64,000 nt of DNA from JBDWFY01 sp039976075 (lineage in GTDB: Bacteria > Pseudomonadota > Alphaproteobacteria > Rhizobiales > Stappiaceae). The stretch lies in NCBI GenBank assembly GCA_039976075.1, contig JBDWFY010000013.1:1-64000 (forward strand). The letters are read 5' to 3'. Below the pieces are notes generated by a model. That model worked only from the letters and a program-made list of their open reading frames with translations, had not been told where the DNA came from and searched no databases. The position numbers and the translations under genes were made by a program. Below are positions 9,818-18,548 of this stretch, piece after piece (position 1 is the first letter of the stretch; every line of letters begins with the position of its first letter).

Positions 9818-12088
9818 TTAAACAGGAATGTCGTGTTCCTGGGCGTAGCTGCGCAGGAAAGACCGAATATCCTCGCCATGGCCCGTCGTGTCCAGCTTTT
9901 GCAGAAAACGAGCCCTTAACCGATCAATATCGAGTTCCAACAGCATCGCTTTTATCGGTCCTATCGAAGAAGGAGCCATGGAAATGGACCTGTATCCTAA
10001 TGCAAGCAATGCCATGCACTCCAGTGGCTTACCAGCCAGCTCTCCACACAACGTAACCGGAATATGATGTCGATCCGACGCATCCACGATCTGTTTCAAA
10101 GCCCTAAGGAAACCGACCGACAGCGTATCAAAACGGCCTGACAGCCGGGTGTTACCCCGATCCGCCGCCATAAAAAACTGAAATAGATCGTTTGATCCAA
10201 CTGAAACAAAATCCACTTCACTGAGCAGCTCATCCAGTTGAAAAAGAAGCGATGGCACTTCGATCATCACGCCCAGGTGAACTTGTTTGGGTATCTTGTG
10301 CTTGTGTCGCCGCAGATGTTTGAGCTCCCGCTCTACAAGGGCCCGACCTTGGCGGAATTCATCGACATCACTCACCATGGGAAACATGAGGCGGAGCTCG
10401 CGCCCGGCGGTGGCCCTGAGCAGTGCTCTAATCTGGGTCCGCAACAAACCTGGTCGATCAAGCCCAAGCCGGATTGCCCGCCAGCCCATGGCCGGGTTCT
10501 CTTCCTGAATAGCGCGCAGGTAGGGAAGAACCTTGTCGCCGCCAATATCGAGCGAACGAAAAGTCACCGGCTTTCCGGCAGCGCTTTCGATGATCTTAGT
10601 GTAGAGCGCCTGTTGTTCCCCCATTCTTGGGAAACTTGAGGCAACCATGAACTGCAGTTCCGTTCGAAACAGACCGATGCCGGCTGCACCGGATTCTTCC
10701 AGATGCGGCAGGTCGATCATTAGCCCCGCATTGAGACGAACCGCAATTTCCTTACCGTCTTTCGTGAGAGTCGGTTTATTCCGCAGGCGCCTATATTGCG
10801 CATGCCTGCGTGCTCGAAAACGAACTTTCTCGGCGAAGGCCATCTCGACATCTGTAGCCGGTCGGATATGCACCGTCCCGATGTCGCCATCCAGAATGAT
10901 GGGATCATTGTTTTCCGTGAAAGAAGTGACGTCCTCAACCTGGCCGACTGTTGGAATTCCCAGCGCCCGGGCAACGATTGTGACGTGACTGGTCGGCACT
11001 CCTTCTTCCAGCACCAGCCCCCGAACACGCGTCCGGTCGTAATCCAGCAGTTCGGCCGCCCCCATGTTACGGGCAACGATGATTGAGTCTTGCGGCAGGT
11101 CCTCGGCAACCGGCCCGGAAGGACGACCCATGAGTTGCCGGATCAGGCGATTGGCAAGATCATCAAAGTCATGCAGGCGCTCTCTGAGATAAGGGTCGGT
11201 CTGGCGCATCATGCGCGCCCGCATGTCACTCTGGACTTTCTCTACTGCCGCTTCGGCGGTCAGTCCGTTCTGGATTGCCTCGCCCATCTTGTGAACCCAA
11301 CCCCGATCGTGGGCGAACATACGGTATGCCTCAAGAACTTCGCGGTGTTCTCCGTGCTGAGCGACTTCCCGCTGATTCAGCATGTTATCCAGAGACAAGC
11401 GCAACTTGTCGACAGCGTTTTCCAGCCGTTGCAGCTCTTTTTCCGTATCTTCCGCAATCAGATTGGTAACAACTACGCGCGGTTCATGCAGAACGACATG
11501 ACCCAGTCCGACCCCCTCCGAGAGCGGAACGCCGTCCATCTGCATGGGGCGACTGAGATCCAGCTTGGCTCCGGATTTGGCAAGCGCTTCAAGTTCGCCA
11601 GCCGCGACCATCTCGGCAATCACCATCGCCGTCGTCTGAAGCGCTTCTACTTCATCTTCAAAATAGGATCGATGTGATTTGTTCTGAACAACCAGAACAC
11701 CGAGTGTGCGGCCGGCACGCAGAATGGGCACACCAAGAAACGAGTTGAAAATCTCCTCGCCGGTTTCGGGCCGATAGGCAAATGCCGGATGTGCCTGGGC
11801 ATTGGGTAGATTGAGAGGGCGGGCTTCAGAGGCGATGACTCCCACCAGTCCTTCGCCAACTTTTAATGATGTCGTGTGAACAGCCGAAGAATTGAGCCCC
11901 TCGGTCGCATAGAGTTCCAGCATCCCGTCGGCGCGCAGGATGTAGACCGAGCACACTTCCGCGACCACGTTCGCGGCAATCAGAACCACGATTTTGTCGA
12001 GCCGTTCCTGAGCGCTGATCGGCTCTGCCATCACCTCTCTGAGGCGGCGGAGCAAGACGCGCGGTCCGGCGAGATTACTGCGAATCAA
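9818..12088 (-). CDS. ptsP: Phosphoenolpyruvate-protein phosphotransferase EI-Ntr
   Basis: Enzyme I of the nitrogen PTS. It takes phosphate from phosphoenolpyruvate and passes it to NPr (PtsO), a regulatory chain tied to nitrogen, potassium and carbon status. The 756 residues have an N-terminal GAF domain (about 15-165, the glutamine-sensing module that distinguishes PtsP from PtsI), then the PEP-utiliser swivelling domain with the phospho-His in GVPTSHVTIVARALGIPTVG (about residue 366), then the TIM-barrel PEP-binding domain (GLFRTELQF, SVGSNDLFQF, LCGELAG). The frame opens with TTG at 12088 because a stop precedes it. The residues after it (RSNLAGPRVLLRRLREVMAEP) match family N-termini, so the TTG start is credible. 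Confidence 0.95.
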   Translation of the reverse strand: MIRSNLAGPRVLLRRLREVMAEPISAQERLDKIVVLIAANVVAEVCSVYILRADGMLELYATEGLNSSAVHTTSLKVGEGLVGVIASEARPLNLPNAQAHPAFAYRPETGEEIFNSFLGVPILRAGRTLGVLVVQNKSHRSYFEDEVEALQTTAMVIAEMVAAGELEALAKSGAKLDLSRPMQMDGVPLSEGVGLGHVVLHEPRVVVTNLIAEDTEKELQRLENAVDKLRLSLDNMLNQREVAQHGEHREVLEAYRMFAHDRGWVHKMGEAIQNGLTAEAAVEKVQSDMRARMMRQTDPYLRERLHDFDDLANRLIRQLMGRPSGPVAEDLPQDSIIVARNMGAAELLDYDRTRVRGLVLEEGVPTSHVTIVARALGIPTVGQVEDVTSFTENNDPIILDGDIGTVHIRPATDVEMAFAEKVRFRARRHAQYRRLRNKPTLTKDGKEIAVRLNAGLMIDLPHLEESGAAGIGLFRTELQFMVASSFPRMGEQQALYTKIIESAAGKPVTFRSLDIGGDKVLPYLRAIQEENPAMGWRAIRLGLDRPGLLRTQIRALLRATAGRELRLMFPMVSDVDEFRQGRALVERELKHLRRHKHKIPKQVHLGVMIEVPSLLFQLDELLSEVDFVSVGSNDLFQFFMAADRGNTRLSGRFDTLSVGFLRALKQIVDASDRHHIPVTLCGELAGKPLECMALLALGYRSISMAPSSIGPIKAMLLELDIDRLRARFLQKLDTTGHGEDIRSFLRSYAQEHDIPV

Positions 12089-12165
12089 TTTTCACGCCCG
12101 CCTGCATTGGCACATGCCGAGCACTTCAAGCCCTGGTCTTACAAGGTTTCGCCGCATCGACCTGA

Positions 12166-13419
12166 TCAGTTGTCGTCTAACCCGTATAGCGAATGCAGTG
12201 ACCTCACTGCAAGTTCGGTATAGGCTGAATCGATAAGGACGGAGATCTTAATCTCACTTGTCGTGATCGCACGAATGTTGATCCCCTTCTCGGCCAGGCC
12301 CCTGAAACAGGTGGATGCCACGCCAGCGTGGGAGCGCATGCCTACGCCGATAACCGAAACCTTGACTACATCCGTTGCGCCCTCGATCGCTTCGTAATCT
12401 TCGTCTCGCAGCGAGGATTGCAATACTTCCTTGGCCCGATCATAGTCTTTTTCCGGAACGGTAAACGTGATGTCTGTAGACTTGCCATCAGGGGAGATGA
12501 TCTGAACGATCATGTCCACATTGATATTGGAATCAGCAAGCGGGCCGAATATTCCTGCTGCAATACCCGGCTTGTCTGACACTTTGCGAATGGAAAGCTG
12601 GGCTTCGTCCTTCGAGAAGGCAATGCCCGTAACAACTTCTTGTTCCACGATCTCGTCCTCGTCGCAGATAAGGGTTCCTGGGGGAAGATTGCCACCGCCA
12701 ATCTGCGGGGCATCCGGGTCGTCAAAGCTGGAGCGAACAAATGTTCGAACGCCCTGTGTCATGGCCAACTCTACTGAGCGAACCTGTAAAACCTTTGCAC
12801 CCAGGGATGCCATTTCCAGCATCTCTTCAAAGGATATCCGTTCAAGACGGCGGGCTTTGGGGACAATTCTCGGGTCGGTCGTGTAAACACCGTCAACATC
12901 CGTATAGATATCACACCTGTCGGCATTGATCGCGGCGGCCAGGGCTACGGCACTCGTATCCGATCCGCCGCGGCCCAGCGTCGATATTCGATTGTCAGGG
13001 GCAACACCTTGAAATCCAGCGACAACAGCAACCTGCCCCTGCTGCAATCGCTCAATCAATAAGCTGCCATCAATGTCGGTAATCCGGGCCGCACCGTGGG
13101 ACTCATCAGTTTTTACCGCGATTTGCCAACCCTGCCATGAACGGGCGTTCACTCCTTCGGCCTGAAGAACCAGGGCCAACAGACCAGAGGTAACCTGTTC
13201 GCCCGATGCCACCACTGCGTCATATTCGCGGGCATCGTGAAGCGGAGAAGCCTGCCTGCACAAGTCAACAAGATTGTTGGTCTGTCCAGCCATTGCCGAC
13301 ACAACGACGGCGACTTCGTGCCCGGAGTCAACTTCACGTTTCACGTGACGCGCAACATTTCGGATGCGCTCAAGGTCCGCCACCGATGTACCACCAAACT
13401 TTAGCACCAGTCGGGCCAT
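12166..13419 (-). CDS. lysC: Aspartate kinase
   Basis: Phosphorylates aspartate to aspartyl-phosphate, the first step toward lysine/diaminopimelate, threonine and methionine. The 417 residues start MARLVLKFGGTSVADLERI (kinase KFGGTS motif) and contain DIYTDVDGVYTTDPR of the aspartokinase fold. Two ACT domains follow from about residue 260 (for example SIRKVSDKPGIAAGIFGPL and VSVIGVGMRSHAGV), pointing to amino-acid feedback control. The start at 13419 is preferred over an ATG 6 codons upstream because family members begin MARLVxKFGG. It diverges from ubiG, an arrangement common in Rhizobiales. Confidence 0.96.
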   Translation of the reverse strand: MARLVLKFGGTSVADLERIRNVARHVKREVDSGHEVAVVVSAMAGQTNNLVDLCRQASPLHDAREYDAVVASGEQVTSGLLALVLQAEGVNARSWQGWQIAVKTDESHGAARITDIDGSLLIERLQQGQVAVVAGFQGVAPDNRISTLGRGGSDTSAVALAAAINADRCDIYTDVDGVYTTDPRIVPKARRLERISFEEMLEMASLGAKVLQVRSVELAMTQGVRTFVRSSFDDPDAPQIGGGNLPPGTLICDEDEIVEQEVVTGIAFSKDEAQLSIRKVSDKPGIAAGIFGPLADSNINVDMIVQIISPDGKSTDITFTVPEKDYDRAKEVLQSSLRDEDYEAIEGATDVVKVSVIGVGMRSHAGVASTCFRGLAEKGINIRAITTSEIKISVLIDSAYTELAVRSLHSLYGLDDN

Positions 13420-13660
13420 CTGTTTCTTGTCTTTCATACTGTTTGCTGGGTGGCCGGAGATGGTATTCCCTGCCCGAGCCTGTTAAATTGGCGGCTATGC
13501 ATACAGGCTAAGCGGGATAATCGCAACCAGCTGATTTTTGAAGACATACCCGGAGATTGGATATAGTTGATACTCCACTGTCGACCGCATCATTCAAGAT
13601 TGCCGGGCCCGCCAACGAAGCGGTCTGGAAGGCATTTTTGAGTCATCAAGGAGAACCCGC

Positions 13661-14425
13661 ATGACGGCGGCCCCACAAAATTCTGAAACTGTTGATGAGG
13701 CGGAAATCGCACGCTTCTCGGCCATTGCCGAGGAATGGTGGGACCCTGCGGGGAAGTTCAAACCGCTCCACAAATTTTCACCGGTCCGGCTGTCATATAT
13801 CAAGGAAAATGTATGCAATCATTTTTGCAGGCCGATAAGTGAGGCAACAGCTTTCAAGGGTCTGCGGATGCTGGATATTGGGTGCGGTGGCGGACTTCTC
13901 TGCGAGCCGATGGCGCGTCTGGGAGCGGAGGTCGTCGGCGCAGATCCATCCGAGACCAACATCAATGTCGCCCGCATTCATGCAGAGAAGATGAATCTGA
14001 GCATTGACTATCGCGCTGTGACAGCGGCGACGCTTGCACAGGCAGGTGAGACATTTGACGTGGTGCTCAACATGGAAGTTGTTGAGCACGTCGCAGATGT
14101 CCCGCTCTTCATGAAAGAGTGTGCCTCAATGGTTCGGCCTGGCGGGCTGATGTTCGTGGCAACGATCAACAGAACGCTCAAAGCCTACGCTCTAGCAATT
14201 GTCGGCGCAGAACGGGTACTCAAATGGCTGCCAGAAGGCACCCACCAATATGATAAGTTGGTTAAACCGGCTGAGCTTGAAACCGCGTTCTCCGAGGCTG
14301 GTCTCGCTCTGGAAGACAGGTGCGGCGTATCTTATAACCCACTCTTGGATCATTGGAGCCGGTCAAAAGATCTGGATGTGAATTACATGCTGCTCGCCAG
14401 TCGTCCCGGTGATGACACAGAATGA
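13661..14425 (+). CDS. ubiG: Bifunctional ubiquinone O-methyltransferase UbiG
   Basis: SAM-dependent methyltransferase that carries out the O-methylation steps of ubiquinone synthesis at the membrane surface. The 254-residue protein shows the early FSAIAEEWWDPAGKFKPLH signature of UbiG, the SAM-binding DIGCGGGLLCEPMARLG and NMEVVEHV, and HQYDKLVKPAEL near the end. The start at 13661 follows AAGGAGA by about 7 bases. The last codons overlap the start of the next gene (ATGA), which points to a two-gene operon. Confidence 0.95.
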   Translation: MTAAPQNSETVDEAEIARFSAIAEEWWDPAGKFKPLHKFSPVRLSYIKENVCNHFCRPISEATAFKGLRMLDIGCGGGLLCEPMARLGAEVVGADPSETNINVARIHAEKMNLSIDYRAVTAATLAQAGETFDVVLNMEVVEHVADVPLFMKECASMVRPGGLMFVATINRTLKAYALAIVGAERVLKWLPEGTHQYDKLVKPAELETAFSEAGLALEDRCGVSYNPLLDHWSRSKDLDVNYMLLASRPGDDTE

Positions 14426-15123
14426 CATCCGATCCTCTTCTGCTTGTACCGGGTATTTTGTGCACACAAAGGCTTTATCAATCTCAGTTGCACTCAATTG
14501 ATGACAGAGCTGTGCTCGTTGCAGATCATCAATCCAACGAGAGCGTTGAGGGGATTGTGACGACAATCCTGAAACAGGCACCCCCGCAGTTCAATCTCGC
14601 AGGATTGTCGATGGGCGGTTTCCTGGCAATGGAAATCGCGCTGAGAGCACCGGAACGTGTGCTGCGCCTGGGTTTGCTGAGCACAACGGCCAGATCTGAT
14701 ACCACGGCACAGACTGACAGCCGTCGGGAACGAATAGTCGCTGCACAGAACGGCGGGCTGGCGGATATCATAGAGGAAATGGTGCCGCTCTTTCTGGGCC
14801 CTGCCGCCGTCAAGCGGCAGGAACTGGTCGATTGCGTCTACCGGATGGCCGAAGAAACCGGCCCGGAGGCCTATTGTCGGCAACAGACTGCTCTGCTTTC
14901 GCATCGCGACTTGCGTCCTCTCCTTCATCAAATTCAGTGCCCCACACTGGTTCTGGTCGGAGATGAAGATATCATGACGCCTTTGGATCGTTCAGTGGAG
15001 ATTGCTCAGCGAATTTCAGGCGACAATCCATTGGTGGTGGAGAATTGCGGGCATCTTTCGACTCTGGAAGCGCCTGAAATCGTGAATCAAGCACTGAAAA
15101 AGTGGCTGTCGACGCCGCAATAA
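14422..15123 (+). CDS. Alpha/beta fold hydrolase
   Basis: 233-residue alpha/beta hydrolase. The nucleophile elbow is GLSMGG (Ser about residue 63), the acid is in LVLVGDEDIMTP (Asp), and the base is in VENCGHLSTLE (His), so the catalytic triad is complete. There is no signal peptide, so it is cytosolic. The start overlaps the ubiG stop by 4 bases, so it is translated with ubiG. A role in quinone metabolism cannot be inferred from that alone. The substrate is unknown; esterase, lactonase or C-C hydrolase are all possible. Confidence 0.85.
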   Translation: MTSDPLLLVPGILCTQRLYQSQLHSIDDRAVLVADHQSNESVEGIVTTILKQAPPQFNLAGLSMGGFLAMEIALRAPERVLRLGLLSTTARSDTTAQTDSRRERIVAAQNGGLADIIEEMVPLFLGPAAVKRQELVDCVYRMAEETGPEAYCRQQTALLSHRDLRPLLHQIQCPTLVLVGDEDIMTPLDRSVEIAQRISGDNPLVVENCGHLSTLEAPEIVNQALKKWLSTPQ

Positions 15124-15992
15124 TTCATCGGATAGCGTCCCTGCCTGCAAATACAGAGAGAACGGCAAGTTCGCGACGATACCGAAGGCTGGCAGCGGTG
15201 ACAACGATCGTTTTCAATCGTGAGAATCAGTCAATTGCGGATCGATCCTCGTCTGCCGAATATCCGCCCGCGCATGATTTCAGGATTGCCTACCCTAATT
15301 CTGGCAACAGTCTGCCAACTATTATCCACAAGTTATCCACAGGTTATCCAAAGTTGCAGTATCGAAACCGATCCATGTCAGGTCGGACGTGGTGCGCGAG
15401 CGGATCCGCTGGCTTTTTCTGATACTTCATTAAATACACGGGGATTATCGGGCATCCCTTGTTACAGCAAATCACTGTCTTTGCTGCATAATCGCAGAAA
15501 CCATCTGGCCAATTCGGCCTTGCAAAAAAAAGTACATCACGAAAGAAGCAACTCGTTCCACTTGGCAGCAACCGCACTTTCTACATTTTCCCCGATTGAC
15601 TCTTCCTTAAACGCCATCTCCAGACGCAACCGATTAAATTAAGTAGCTCAGAGAGCTATGCAATCTATTATTCATCTAAGAGAAATAAATCCCCCTGGCT
15701 ATCGCAATAGATGCGAATTAAGCGCAGTAAAAATTAACAAGCTGCGCTGCAAAGTCGCAGTATTTTCGTGAATCTAATTGACCGACATCAAATAACCGCG
15801 TGACAATATCATCTTAAAATTACGTGCGGGACACATCGGAGCGGTTTCCACTCTCAAAGATGCAGCTTGTGTGAAAACAAACGCTCTCAGTTACCCGTTG
15901 AAACACGATTGGTTCGTTCAAATATTCTCGTTGAACAGGTCATGTTTCAAGCCATTGCCCAGGCGGAGAGGTTGAGTACAGGAGGTTCCCAA
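15124..15992. other. Long AT-rich non-coding region (candidate replication or DnaA-regulated locus)
   Basis: About 870 bases without a credible gene. It contains three DnaA boxes (15322-15352) followed, 300-500 bases on, by AT-rich stretches with TTAA repeats around 15635-15730. The in-frame extension of the downstream gene above 15993 has no ribosome-binding site and is not counted as coding. Confidence 0.5.
15322..15352 (+). promoter_or_regulatory. Three phased DnaA boxes
   Basis: TTATCCACA at 15322-15330 and 15333-15341 are exact consensus DnaA boxes, and TTATCCAAA at 15344-15352 differs by one base. All three face the same way with an 11-base period, so they lie on one face of the helix. 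This is typical of origins or of DnaA-controlled promoters. Confidence 0.75.
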
Positions 15993-16451
15993 ATGAGTGA
16001 CGAGCAATTTAACATGATGTCTTTTTTCACGCCCTGGTTTCGATCAGACTGGGTGGATAAAAGTTGGGGCGGAGGTTTCGAACATCTCAGCAAACAATGC
16101 CTTGACTGCGGAAGTGAAGCCGGGCAGGCGAGCATAACCCAAACAGAAGCCCTTGTTGATACACATCTGGATTTCGTAAAAAAACGCATCCGAGCCGATC
16201 TGGAATTGGGACGCCAATTGAACCAGTGCACGCAGCCTATGCAGGTCGCAGAGGTTTACGGAGACTTCTTCCAAACCATGTGGGCCGACTACACGGCCGC
16301 TGGTGAACGCCACTCAAAAACAGTTCAGGGGCTGGTGGAAAACAACTTTGAATCCGCTGAGATCGAACCGGAAGTCAGCAGTAAGAAAGCCAAATCGTCC
16401 CCGCCTGCGAACAGTAATCTACCTAAGCAAAAGAACGTCGCAGCAGCGTGA
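15993..16451 (+). CDS. Phasin-like small protein
   Basis: 152-residue soluble protein, start ATG at 15993 placed 6 bases after AGGAGG. It is helical, without a signal peptide. Features include DFVKKRIRADLELGRQLNQC, then QVAEVYGDFFQTMWADYTAAGERHSKTVQGLVEN, and a Lys/Ser/Pro-rich tail. The layout (amphipathic helices, a segment like the phasin F-Q-x-A-x2-Y-x8-S heptads) resembles the phasin family that coats polyhydroxyalkanoate granules, but it is only a resemblance and no PHA genes are nearby. It is preceded by the DnaA-box gap and followed by a good terminator, so it is probably monocistronic. Confidence 0.65.
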   Translation: MSDEQFNMMSFFTPWFRSDWVDKSWGGGFEHLSKQCLDCGSEAGQASITQTEALVDTHLDFVKKRIRADLELGRQLNQCTQPMQVAEVYGDFFQTMWADYTAAGERHSKTVQGLVENNFESAEIEPEVSSKKAKSSPPANSNLPKQKNVAAA

Positions 16452-16517
16452 TTTGATCGGCGGTGTCAGCAAACTGGACCACCGGAAATCACCGATTGTT
16501 CAAGCACCATATTGTAT

Positions 16518-16559
16518 AGGTGGCCTGTATCCCCAAGGGGGCAGGCCTCCTGTTTTTTC
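16518..16559 (+). terminator. Rho-independent terminator
   Basis: Stem AGG-GGCCTG / CAGGCC-CCT with an inner CCCC-aa-GGGG helix, followed by TGTTTTTTC. It is 67 bases after the phasin-like gene. Confidence 0.85.
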
Positions 16560-16633
16560 TGAAGTGCGTTGATAGTTTGTACCGCTGAGTATCTGGAAGC
16601 CAACCCGAATTTTATTCTGTGGGGAAAATCGCG

Positions 16634-17122
16634 TTAGTTCTTCTCCTCCGGAAGGGAAGGCATGGCAAAAAATTCCACACCTTCATCGCGCAATTCTTCA
16701 ACTTCCTCAGTTTCAGCCTGGCCGTAGATACCACGACGCTCGGATTCACCGTAGTGCATCTTGCGCGCTTCCTCAGCAAAAGCGTTTCCAACATCATCCG
16801 CATTTTCGGCAATCTTGTTTCTGAAGGCACGCATCGCTTCAAGCACCTGTTGCTGCTGCGGCGCCACAGTCGCTAGCTGCTGCGAAGCCGAGGGCGGCGG
16901 TGCCGGCTGCGGCTGCGGTTGGTGCGGTTGTTGAGACTGAGCCTGTTCTTTTTGTCGCGATGTCGAAACTGCAGGTGCCATAAGCGCTTTGCGGATTTCA
17001 GGTGATCCGCAGAAAGGGCATAGCAAAAAACCACTTTCTATCTGTTTGTCAAAGTCTGATGAATCGCGAAACCAGCCTTCGAAGGAATGATCATCCTGAC
17101 AGGTAAGTGCAAAATGGATCAC
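16634..17122 (-). CDS. DUF1178 family protein
   Basis: 162-residue protein of the DUF1178 family. It begins IHFALTCQDDHSFEGWF and contains CPFCGSPEIRKALMAPAV, a likely metal-binding CxxC, then a Gln/Pro-rich linker and a conserved C-terminus (AFRNKIAENADDVGNAFAEEARKMHYGE). Function is not known. The frame starts with GTG at 17122, overlapping the stop of the nitrilase-like gene (GTGA), so the two are translationally coupled. It is the third gene of the conserved grxC / carbon-nitrogen hydrolase / DUF1178 cluster. Confidence 0.9.
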   Translation of the reverse strand: MIHFALTCQDDHSFEGWFRDSSDFDKQIESGFLLCPFCGSPEIRKALMAPAVSTSRQKEQAQSQQPHQPQPQPAPPPSASQQLATVAPQQQQVLEAMRAFRNKIAENADDVGNAFAEEARKMHYGESERRGIYGQAETEEVEELRDEGVEFFAMPSLPEEKN

Positions 17123-17979
17123 GCTTCAGCTCCAGACTTTTGAAATTTTTCAGTTTCAGGCATCGAAAGACGCCTTTCATTTTTTAAAGATGGAATTCTC
17201 TGCCGGTACGTCATCGCTTTATCAGGGTCTATACGCGCAGAGATCCAACCAGGATCATTATTGTCCATTTCAGCCAGTATGCGTCCCCATGGGTCCACGA
17301 TCATACTGTGACCATATGTTTCTCTTCCATCCTGATGGGCTCCACCTTGCGCAGCCGCAACGAAAAACGCTCCGTTCTCAATTGCTCTGGCTCTGAGAAG
17401 AACATGCCAATGCGCAGCTCCGGTTTGCCGGGTAAAAGCCGCTGGCGCAGTCAGCACCACAGCTCCAGCTTTCGCCTGGCTGCGAAACAGGTGCGGGAAC
17501 CGGATGTCGTAGCAAATACCCATACCCAACTCAGCGAAGGGCAAATCCAGGGTTATGATGTCGGAGCCGGCCCGGTATGTATTTGACTCTCGCCAACTCT
17601 CACCATCTGGGAGATCGACATCAAACATATGGATCTTATCATACCGTCCGGTGATGATCCCGGCGGGAGAGATCATAAATGCGCGGTTTGACACTGTTCC
17701 GTCGACATTCAATATCGCCAGCGATCCAAAATGAAGCCAGACACCAAGTTCATTTGCCAGTTCACATCCGGCTCGCACAAAAAGGTCCTGATCTTCGAGC
17801 TGCACGGCATCCATCAATGTCCGGCGATCCGAAACCAGCAGATTTGTCATCTCCGGCGTCTGGATGTATAGCGCACCCGAAGCTGCAGCTTCCTGTATCA
17901 ACGGTGTGATGGCCGCAAGATTTTCGCCCGGATCAACGCCTGATCGACACTGAATACATGCCGCCTGGAAGGGTTCCAT
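17119..17979 (-). CDS. Carbon-nitrogen hydrolase (nitrilase superfamily, Nit/YafV-like)
   Basis: 286 residues with the complete nitrilase triad: Glu in TPEMTNL, Lys in GRYDKIHMFDVDLPDGE and Cys in GMGICYDIRFPHLF. Closest in layout to Nit1/Nit2-type omega-amidases, which in other organisms remove deaminated glutathione or 2-oxoglutaramate. Its position next to a glutaredoxin gene fits a deaminated-glutathione repair role, which is inference. The ATG at 17979 (MEPFQAACIQ) is preferred over an upstream TTG because families begin at this beta strand. Confidence 0.9.
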   Translation of the reverse strand: MEPFQAACIQCRSGVDPGENLAAITPLIQEAAASGALYIQTPEMTNLLVSDRRTLMDAVQLEDQDLFVRAGCELANELGVWLHFGSLAILNVDGTVSNRAFMISPAGIITGRYDKIHMFDVDLPDGESWRESNTYRAGSDIITLDLPFAELGMGICYDIRFPHLFRSQAKAGAVVLTAPAAFTRQTGAAHWHVLLRARAIENGAFFVAAAQGGAHQDGRETYGHSMIVDPWGRILAEMDNNDPGWISARIDPDKAMTYRQRIPSLKNERRLSMPETEKFQKSGAEA

Positions 17980-18100
17980 TAATCTGCCCAATTATCCGGA
18001 TCACATGAACTGCTGAATTCCATCCTCCACCGAATGACCCATTATCCCTGACAATTCAAGTCCCAGATACATTCCAGTGCGTTGATCTGGATTATCCGGA

Positions 18101-18373
18101 TTAAGTTCCGGCAGCGTCGGAAGATAGCAAAGCGTCCAGTTTCCCGGCTCTGTGCAGCGCGTAGAGCTCATCACATCCGCCCACGTGGGTTGATCCAATA
18201 AAAATCTGCGGAAACGTGGATTTGCCACCCGCCTTGGCAATCATTTCTTTTTTCTTGCCCGGGTTGAACGTCGCATCTATTTCCGCATATTCGACCCCTT
18301 TGTCATCGAGTAACCGTTTGGCAGCCGAACAGAACCCACAGAACTGTCTGGTGTAAATCAGTGATTTCGTCAT
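18101..18373 (-). CDS. grxC: Glutaredoxin 3
   Basis: 90-residue dithiol glutaredoxin that reduces disulfides with glutathione. The active site is C12-G-F-C15 (CGFC instead of the enterobacterial CPYC; CGYC/CGFC is usual in rhizobia). TFPQIFIG supplies the cis-Pro and GGCDELYAL the GSH-binding G-G-x-D. It is the first gene of the cluster with the nitrilase-like hydrolase and DUF1178 protein; the gap to the hydrolase is about 120 bases. Confidence 0.95.
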   Translation of the reverse strand: MTKSLIYTRQFCGFCSAAKRLLDDKGVEYAEIDATFNPGKKKEMIAKAGGKSTFPQIFIGSTHVGGCDELYALHRAGKLDALLSSDAAGT

Positions 18374-18548
18374 GCTTTCCCAGCGCTTTCGTTAAAATAA
18401 GAGAAGTGTTTATATGGCTTGAAACTTGCGATGTGCAAGTATCTCGCCCCTTGCCTCTCAATACCGTGATTTCGGAACCCGTATGATTGATAATCACAGT
18501 GTGAATGCGTGCTTTGTCAGGAAATCCGGCAGGCTCGGTATCGTTTTT

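Noticed and set aside
15867..15992. In-frame 42-codon extension of the phasin-like gene
   Set aside because: The ATG at 15993 is placed 6 bases after AGGAGG; the extension lacks such a site and is AT-rich.
18001..18100. Gap between grxC and the nitrilase-like gene, checked for a small gene
   Set aside because: Only short frames without a ribosome-binding site; probably an ordinary spacer.
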